Of a DNA stretch of 64,000 bases, positions 56,155 through 64,000 are shown one piece after another (positions within the stretch are counted from its first letter, which is position 1; the number at the start of each line of letters is the position of its first letter). The position numbers were made by a program, and so were the translations under genes. Source of the stretch: Schizophyllum amplum (Eukaryota > Basidiomycota > Agaricomycetes > Agaricales > Schizophyllaceae); the NCBI GenBank assembly GCA_007026445.1, contig VDMD01000031.1, positions 186,001 to 250,000 on the forward strand. The letters run 5' to 3'. The notes under the pieces are model-generated. The model was not told where the DNA came from and did no database searches. It worked only from the letters and a program-made list of their open reading frames with translations.

Positions 56155-59100
56155 CTACTTCCTCGGCGAGGTATGTGGCGAGCCGAACGCCGAAGATGGA
56201 CGGTCGAGGCGATTGCGCAGTCGCTCGTTCTCCCTTTCGAGACTAATGGTATAGGTCAGCCGTCTGCATGGCATGTCGAAAGGCTTGCCTACTTCAGAGC
56301 TTTTCTGTTTGTAATCTGCCGCATCCCGCTCAGCCCGGCGCTTTGCCGACTGCAGACCATTCTCCTGTGTATGCTGCACATGTCCGTCAGTATCAACACC
56401 CGACGGGGCTGCAGATACACGTACCAACTCGTCCGTCCGCCGCCGGAGTTCCTCGAGCTTCGACTCGTACGCCCGACGCTCCTCCTCGAATTTGGCGCGC
56501 TGCCGCTCCACTTCCGCGGCCGCAAACTTGTTGTCGCGAACAGAGCGCTGATTGCCCGCCTTGCCACTAAGCTGACTCGTAAGCTCCTCAATTCTGCTGT
56601 CGGCCCGTCGGGAGATCGTCGCTGGCCGACTAGAGCTCGCATACGACTTTGTCTCGAGGTCGACGATGCGCACGTTGAGCTCCTTGACCTGCTTCTCCAG
56701 GTGCGCCTGCGCACATATCAGCGAAACAGAACGGATAAAGACTACAACAACGCACGTTGAGCCTGTCCAGCTCCGAGTTCTCTACACGAGTCTTGCCGAG
56801 CTCGACCTGACACTCGTTGGCGTACGCCTCAGCGCGCTTCATGCGCTCAAACGCGCTCGTGACGCGATCCTCTTGCTCCTCCCACTGCACGCTCCAAATC
56901 TTGCTTCTTCAGCATCAGACGCTGCACCTCGGTATCGCTCGGGTCCACGTGGTCCAGTCGGATCTCCTCAAGCTCGGCTTGCAGCGCGCGACGTGCCTTC
57001 TGCAGGAGCGCACGATCCGCTTCTGCATCGTCGAGCACACCACGGAGCTCGCGCACTTGCGAATGCAGCGCCACTATCTGCGACTGTTGCTCCGCCTGAG
57101 CAGCGACGGAGGATTCGTACGCCTTCGTAACGTCAGAGATCTTCGTCTCCATACGCTCCTTCTCCTTCTTCCACCCGCCGCTGTTATAGACCTCGTCGTC
57201 GAAGCGCAGTTGCAGCTCGTCGTAATCGGATCGGATCTTGTGATTCTCCTCACGGAGTCGACTGAGGGCATCGCGCTGCGACTGCAACTCTTCGCTCAAT
57301 TGTGAGAGTTCGGCTGTATCGTTCGAGCCCGTCAGCATTGACACACAACACTGAGGGATGCGACGTACCCTGATACTTCTTACGAGTCTGGTCTGCGTTG
57401 AAGTCACGCTCAGCGAGGTCTTTCTGGTGCTGCTCCCGCTCATCCTCAAGCTCGTCGGTGAGCTGTTGTCTGAGGAGTTCGAGGTCCGAAGACTCCCGTC
57501 CCTCGTCTTCCAGCTTCCCTTCGAGCTCAGCTACACGGCGCTCAGCAGACTTGACACGTTTCTGTATGCTCTTGTGCTCTGACTCAAGTGTAGAGTGCGC
57601 CTTCTCGAGATCCGAAAGTTGTCTCTTCACTGTATGCACATTAGAGGGAGAGAGTGCGCCCATAGCTAAAACGCACCATGAGCTTCAGCGCGTGCCGCTT
57701 TCGCCCTCGCAATCTCGGTAGCTTCAAGTTTCTGTTGGTACGATTGCTCGTTGGCCTTGTAGCCCTCGATGGCCGTGCGCAGTTCTGACCGAGTGATGAG
57801 CATGATTTGCTGACGACAAGAGGAAGAGGCTACCTGAAACGGCCGCCGACGAAGACGACGATGTTATGGCCTCCTCTTGCAACTTCTGCTGGAGTTGCCG
57901 CTTCAGGTCTGGACAGAGGGTGAGTCACCCGGAAGACAAGACAGCTTACACGACGTACTTGCGGCTTCGGTCTGTGCGAGTTGGTTCTGTTCTTCCAACT
58001 GAAGGATATCGGCCTGCAGCTGCTTCTTGGCTTGAGACAATTCCCGAACTTGGCCTTTCTGCAGCTCAACCTCGCTTTGAGCACTACGTTGCTGAACGAG
58101 CTGCATCCGGGATGAGCACCGGTCATGATGGAGCAGTAGATAAACTTACGAGAGCTTTCCTAGACTCTTCGAGCCTGGTGTAGTTCTCACGCTCCTCCGT
58201 GATGGCGTGCTGGAACTTCGACCACATCGCCTGTATGCCGTCGACCTGGGCTGCTTCAGCGACACGGCGCGCTTCAGCCTCTTCCGCAAGTAACTCTGTC
58301 AAACGCGCGTTCTCCTTCGCCAGACGGTGCTTGTACTGCTGCAAGAACTGTTTAGATCCATCGCTGTTCTCGAGCTCCGCCGTCATCTCCCGGATGGAAG
58401 ACTCAAGGTGCTGCCGCACACGCTCTGAGCGGCCATTTGCAGCTCAAGAACCTGGACCTGCTGCTTGAGGGCGTTTACTTGCCGCTCAGATATCTGTGGA
58501 GCATCCGGACGGGAATTGGTGCGCATACGACCGAGGTGATTGGCGTCTGAGCCACGCTTGCTGGGCGAAACATTTGACATTCGTCGGAAGTCGTTGCCAG
58601 AGGCGCTGGAGCGTGATTTGCGGGGACGCGAAGGTGTGTTGGCAAGCTCGTCATCAATAGCCTGCAGCTCGCGAATGAGGCGCGACTGGAAGGAGGGATC
58701 TGAAGGAGCAGTGTTCAAGACCAGGTCGCGTATCTCTGCGTGCTGCCGCTCTATCCGTTCGCGTATCCGATTGGCAGTGGCACTCGCGGCTTCCGACTCA
58801 TCAAGTTGACCTTGGAGCTCGGCGATCTTCGTCTCGTACTGACGCTGTACCTTGGCCATGGAGTTGGGCGCGATAGTCTCGTCTGCCAGACGCTCGAGCT
58901 CCTTCTCGAGGGCGTCCTTCGACCGCTGCACAAGTTTAACCTGCTCTGCGAATTCCTCCGCGCGTGCCTGCGTGTTGTGCAACTCGTTCTGCAGACGCCG
59001 AGCTTGTAGCTCAGCGATGTCCTTCGCCTTGCGCTCCTTCTCGAAGTCAGCAATTGCCTTCACAGCGCGCTCCTCCTGGGCCCTGCTGGTCTTGTCGCGG

Positions 59101-62100
59101 GTGCGCAGCTCCAACCGCTCCCTTTCCGTCTCGCGCTGCATATCCTCGGCCTCATGCATAAGACGGCTCTTCGCCTTCTCCAAGGATCGGATGTACGCCT
59201 GATTCTTCTGCAATTCCAGCTGAGCATCGGCAAGTTGACGGTCGGTGACGCGCTTGGCCTCTTCGAGTACGTGAACGTGCTCGACGATGGTCTTGTCCTG
59301 CTTGGACTCGAGTTGCTTGACCTCCCATTCACGAGCCTTCAGATCGTCTAGCGCTTTCTTCAGCTCGCGCTCGAGCTTGACGTTATGATCCTTGACCCGG
59401 ATAAGCTCGGCTTTCTGGCTGGCTAGTCGTTGCTCGAGATTGGTGCGTCTGGAAGTTTCGGTCTCCAACTCCTTCTTGCTGGATTCGAGTTGACGCATGA
59501 CGGCGCCTTTGTCGCGCTCCATCTGGATGACTAACTCGTCGAAGTCGAGATATTTAGCCTGCGCTGCAGCAAGTTGTCGTTCCAGAGTCTGGATTAACAT
59601 GAGTAAAGCTTCGTAGAAGGAGGGATATGGTCACGAACCTCCTTGGCCTTCTGCGCAGCCGCAAGAGAGTCTTCCGATTCGCTCTGCCGAGAGCGCAGGG
59701 ACTGCAACTCGGACTCCATGGCTCGCTTCGCCTTCTCCGTGTCTGACAGCGACGTCTGAGACTTCGTCAACTGTGTTTGGGCCGTGCGCTCGCGTTCTAG
59801 TAGGGATGCGTAGGTGTTCTCTAACGACTGGTGTTCCCGACTGACGTGCTCAAGCTCGGACTTGAGTTTGCCTTGCAGTTCTAGAGCCGTCCGACGAGCG
59901 TCAGTAACCTCAGCCTCCATCTGCGAGACCTGGGACCGTAAGCTTGCAACCTCCTGCTCCAGGCTCTTCTCGGCTTCATCGCGGCGCGTCTCTTCGCTAG
60001 TCTTGGCATTCAGGACCGTGCGAAGGTCGTCGAGCTCCGCTTGCAGCTTGGCTTGAGCGGCAACGCCGCGATTGCGATCTTGACGCTCGGCGTTCAGCTC
60101 GGCAGCAAGTGTGTCGATGTCGCTCTTCAAGTCGATGATTTCCTTCGCAGCTTGCTTTGCGGCGACCGAAGAAGCGTCGAGTTCATCGGTAAGTCTGGCG
60201 ATACGCTCTTCCTTGCGCTGGATCATAGTAGAGTACTCGTTGGCAGTCCGAGCCATCTCCGCAAGCTGTTCCTTCGCTTGCCGGGCCTCATCCTCAAGAG
60301 TATCTGCCTTATCCTTGAGAAGTTCTCTGGGATCAAGGTCGTCAGAAGGTAAGCCATGACATGTGTCGGTGCCACGTACCTGTTGCGGGCTTCAACATTC
60401 AACTTGCCCTCCATCTCCTTGAAGTGCACGTCCGAACGATCCTTCACCCTCTCCAGATCCTCCTCACGTTGCATGGCCAGGTTCTTCAGCTCCTCACTGA
60501 CCTTCCTCAGCTCTTCCATATCCGCCTGCAGTGCGTCCAGCTCCTCTGTCGCGCCATTCAACTGACCCGTCAGCTCGTCCTCTCGGGCAGCCCATTCCTT
60601 CTGCTCGCTCTCCAGACGCACAAGATGCTCCGCGGCCTGGTCGAACATCTCCCGCATCGCCTCGTACTTCTCCTCGCTCTCCTTCTGCAGCTTCATGACG
60701 CGGTCGAGCTGCGAGTCGAGCGTATCGAGATCGCCCTGCAGCGCGAGAACCTCCTCTTCGAGCTCTGCTTCGTGCTTCTTGCTGCGCTCGAGGAGGCTGT
60801 CCTTGTCCATAGCCAGGGCGCGTTCTGCCTCCAAAGCGTCCTCAACCTTTCGCTTGTCCGCTTCGAGGGACATCTTGAGGTTCTGGAGAGCCTCGCGCTC
60901 CTGCTTGTCACGCTCCGCACGTTCCTTGATCAGAAGGATTTCGGCCTCCTTCCGACGCAGCTCCTCGTCGTTTCTGGTCGCCGCCAGCAACGGACGGACC
61001 TGCAGGGCGTCAGTATTACTATAGTAAGAGACTAGAGTCGCATACCTTGGTATACAGCTGCCACCATGGCCAGTCTCGAAGTTCACCATACACGCGCGCA
61101 TTCCGCTGAATTGTCCGAATGGCAACCGCGCGGTTCAAGATCTTGCGCATTTGCCGTCTCGCCGTCCACCGACGCGACGCAGCCTGCAAACGCGAAAATA
61201 TGTCGAACAGCAACAGATCGCGACGCTCCTCCAGCTCCGCCAAAACTCCGGCCTTGAAAAAGATCTTGGATGTGCCGATCTTGAAGATAGCCTCGTCCAA
61301 CTCGAGAGTTTTCACCATCCGCCTACATGCCTCGCGTCCGTCCATGTATCCGCGGGGAATGATGCCTGGCGTCAGGAGCTCATATCGCTGGCGGAACTCC
61401 ACGAACGGCAAGCGGTTCGGATATCCCAGACGGGCGATACGGATACCCTCGAGAACACCGTTGCAACGCAGCTGGTCGAGCACGAGCGGCACATCCACAC
61501 GCCCTGGCTTCTTGTGCGCATTCGGAACGATGCACCGCACGAAGTGTGGCTGCGTCGCTTGCAGCTGGGCCATAAGACTCGCCAACTGCTCGCGATGCCG
61601 CTGACCGACAGTACGGAAGGCGCCCTTCTTGAGCCCGCGCTTCTTGCCGACGGTAGCGCCAGAAGACGTGTAGTCAGCGAAGAGCGACGCGACGTAGCGC
61701 TCGGAGGACTGCGCAAGCACGCGGGTCAGGTGGTCGTTGAGCGGATCCTTGTTCTTCTCCAGCCAGCCGTCCGTCCGGTACTCGACCTTCGCCGCATAGT
61801 GCTGAATGATAAAGCCCTGTTCGAAGCGGGATGGCTCGTACTTGTGGCGACCGGGGTGAGCTTCCTCATGTCGTGGCACCGGCCCTGCCCACATCGTGTT
61901 GAGCTTGTTCGTGAATGTGAGGTCCGTCGCCTTTGGCATGATACACTCTTCGTCGAGACAACTGAGGATGCCGATCACGTTGCCGCTCGCTTCGATGAGG
62001 TCGATGGTCGGTTGCAGGTCCAGGCCAAAGTTGACGTAGTCCCACTTGATCCCCTCGCGCGCGTATTCCTCCTGCTCCAGGACGAACATGTGGTGGTTGA

Positions 62101-63908
62101 AGAACTGCTGCAGCTTCTCATTCGTGTAATTGATCAGAAGCTGCTCGTATGCGTTGACCTCGAAGATCTCGAAGCCGGCGATGTCCAGCACACCAATGAA
62201 TGTAGACTTGGAGGATGGACGATCGAGAGCCTGGTTGATGCGTTCGACCAATGCGCCAAAGGATTTCTCGTATAGGGTTTTGCAAAGAGCGGACAGCTCG
62301 TCACACGCTTGCTGTCGCGTGCGTGCCTGCGATACCCATTCATGGCCAGCACGGGCTAGGGGCTTGAGAACGGCCTTCTTGAACTCGTCAACAGGTAGAC
62401 CGAGGAGGTAGCATACGCGCTCCGCCTGGGCGTGATGCGGCATGGTCGCGTCGTCGTCGCGCGTAGCGGAGATCACAATGTTGCCGATGTGAAGCACGGC
62501 AGCAACAATGCGGAATAGGTCGATCTGCTCTTGAGGCGAAAAGCCGACAACTTCCAACGACGCCTGGTGGAACTGAGTATGTATAAGAGAACTCGTGATA
62601 GCTATACATACCTTGAGTGCGGTCCACTCCTCCTTATCGTCGACACCGTCTACCTCTCGTCTGCTCCGGTTCAGGTACTCATAGTCCTCAACGTCGCCAT
62701 CGAGAAGCAAGTCCTCTGCAGAACCGTTAGATCGGTCCTCAACACAAACACTGATACGCACTCTTGATAGAACCTCCGCCTGCCATTAGCATGTAAAACA
62801 CATGGAAATTCCGCTCCGCCTCGCTTCTCACAACAACTCTGCTTTTCTCAAGTAGATACCAGTCGATGTTCGCGCCTGCGATGCTGCCATCTGGAGCGAA
62901 GGAGATGCGGATAAACTTGCCGAATCGACTCGAGTTGTTGTTCCGCTGCGTCTGCGCGTTGCCGAATGCTTCCAGGACAGGATTGGCTTGCAGAATCTGG
63001 CGTTCAAGCAGGCCCAGACGACCCTTGGAAGTGAACCCCGACCCCGTCACCGAGGGCGAGGCTGTGTGTCCTCGCTTAGGGGCGGGGGTGCTGCGCGGCA
63101 GGCCCGCGGCAGGCATGACACCACTGTACGAGTTGGAGTGCGTGAGAGTCGGGGAGCGCGAGTGCGACGGCATGTGCACATCCGTGGCGATCGCGGCGAG
63201 GAACTGGATGACCTTCTTCGTCGTCTCCGTCTTGCCTGCGCCAGATTCGCCACTGTGATTGATCAGCTCACGTCCATGTCGCAAGCCGCGAAGACGTACG
63301 TGATCAGGATGCTCTGGTTCTCCCGTTCGTCGCCCATGTTGACCCATGCGCGTTCTGCGACGGCGAAGATGTGGGGTGGGTTCTCATCTCGGCGCTTGTT
63401 CCTGTACTGCTGGATGACCGCGTCGGAGTACAATGGCAGGTGTTGGTACGGATTTACTGCAACAAGAAAGAGGCCCGAATACGTCTAGAAACGCGTCAAC
63501 TTCGCGTCCTAAATGCTCTGCAAGATCACGCACGTAGATCGCGCCTGAGCCATATCGCAGGCGCAAGTTGTGCACCACGCTCGCCTCGTTGAGGAACGTG
63601 AGATCGGCAATGTCTTCTGCGCGATCGAACTTGGGTGGATTCATCTTTGAAAGCGCGATGAGAGGGACATTGCGAAACTACGCGACGCGTCAGTCATGTT
63701 CACCGGGTGTGGTACACATACGCACCTCTCCGCCTGCAGCCATGATAATCTCCGCAGTGTCTCCCTGCTCCTTGTTGACCCATCCTGCTAGGTAGCCCTC
63801 CTTCTCATCGGGGACCCATACCCATTTCTTCTCGTTGAACTCCGCCTGAGCTGCTGCGGCGCGCGCGGCTTCAGCGCTCAAAGATGGTCGCGGCATAGGC
63901 GCGGGCAT
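56155..63908 (-). CDS. Myosin II heavy chain (conventional, class II)
   Basis: The actin motor of the cytokinetic ring. The N-terminal SH3-like part reads [19 protein letters not shown]. The motor shows the P-loop [18 protein letters not shown], switch [16 protein letters not shown], switch [19 protein letters not shown] and an actin-binding region [20 protein letters not shown]. One light-chain-binding stretch ([20 protein letters not shown]) leads to a coiled-coil tail of roughly 1,400 residues in heptads, ending [22 protein letters not shown] at 56157-56155. Between the P-loop and [20 protein letters not shown], an insert of about 50 residues rich in Ser, Pro and Thr interrupts loop 1. About a dozen introns. 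The start is uncertain: ATG 63908-63906 ([20 protein letters not shown]) is the first in frame, but a further 5' exon beyond the window is possible. Confidence 0.94.
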
Positions 63909-64000
63909 GGTTGGAGGCCGCTCGTTACGCCAACGATGGATATTCTGGCCCAATAACTATCAGAATCGTTGCCGTTGAACCTCCCGCCTTTACGGTTTCC

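Overview
The window is nuclear DNA from a filamentous basidiomycete, most likely a wood-decaying agaricomycete. Evidence: almost every gene is broken by many introns of about 45-65 nt with GT(A/G)NG(T) donors; the gene set includes a lignocellulose toolkit (CE15 glucuronoyl esterase, two-domain cellobiose dehydrogenase); and it has fungal hallmarks (Ppo-type fatty-acid oxygenase, Skn1/Kre6-type GH16 protein, MYND and HNH proteins of kinds common in Agaricomycetes). No bacterial operons, CRISPR arrays or rRNA genes are seen.

Layout. 1-2.7 kb: a gene-free stretch with an intron-containing tRNA-Gly(CCC) and a 0.79-kb near-palindrome made of two head-to-head copies of a small TA-flanked inverted-repeat element. 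2.7-10 kb: P5A-ATPase Spf1 (minus), divergently paired with a site-2 protease (plus), then ribosomal protein eL38 (minus). 10.5-13.0 kb: a 2.5-kb non-autonomous transposon with ~340-bp terminal inverted repeats, a perfect 8-bp target duplication and about two dozen GAACTTC/GAAGTTC heptamers. 14-19 kb: a Ppo/linoleate-diol-synthase-like enzyme whose P450-like half appears to lack the heme-thiolate Cys. 19.4-23.8 kb: Ykt6 SNARE (minus), glucuronoyl esterase (plus), ribosomal protein uL14/RPL23 (minus). 24.6-27.5 kb: a truncated inverted copy of the 5' end of the peroxiredoxin gene found at 53.6 kb, an HNH-nuclease-like protein, and a small MITE. 28.4-35.9 kb: cellobiose dehydrogenase (minus), an alpha/beta hydrolase, a four-TM membrane protein. 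36.2-38.2 kb: a C2H2 zinc-finger protein with octapeptide repeats. 38.8-41.6 kb: a mobile unit with an unrecognised 380-residue intronless ORF, followed directly by an internally deleted derivative whose 206-bp and 190-bp ends are identical to the full unit. 41.6-44.6 kb: gene-free minisatellite-rich DNA. 44.7-47.6 kb: GH16 Skn1/Kre6-like protein. 48.5-50.7 kb: a 2.2-kb TIR element containing a second inverted-repeat structure whose ends carry hairpins with compensatory base changes. 51.2-55.4 kb: MYND-finger protein and a BCP/PrxQ peroxiredoxin with an apparent one-base frameshift. 56.2-63.9 kb: myosin II heavy chain (minus), running close to the right edge.

The genes do not form one biosynthetic cluster. 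Functional links I would draw: (i) Spf1 and S2P, both membrane proteins of the secretory pathway, share a ~155-bp divergent promoter; (ii) glucuronoyl esterase and cellobiose dehydrogenase are both secreted lignocellulose-attacking enzymes within 11 kb; (iii) Ykt6, GH16 and myosin II are housekeeping secretion, cell-wall and cytokinesis genes. The most unusual material is in the transposon-like regions, above all the 38.8-41.6 kb unit and the structured inverted repeat at 49.35-50.38 kb.
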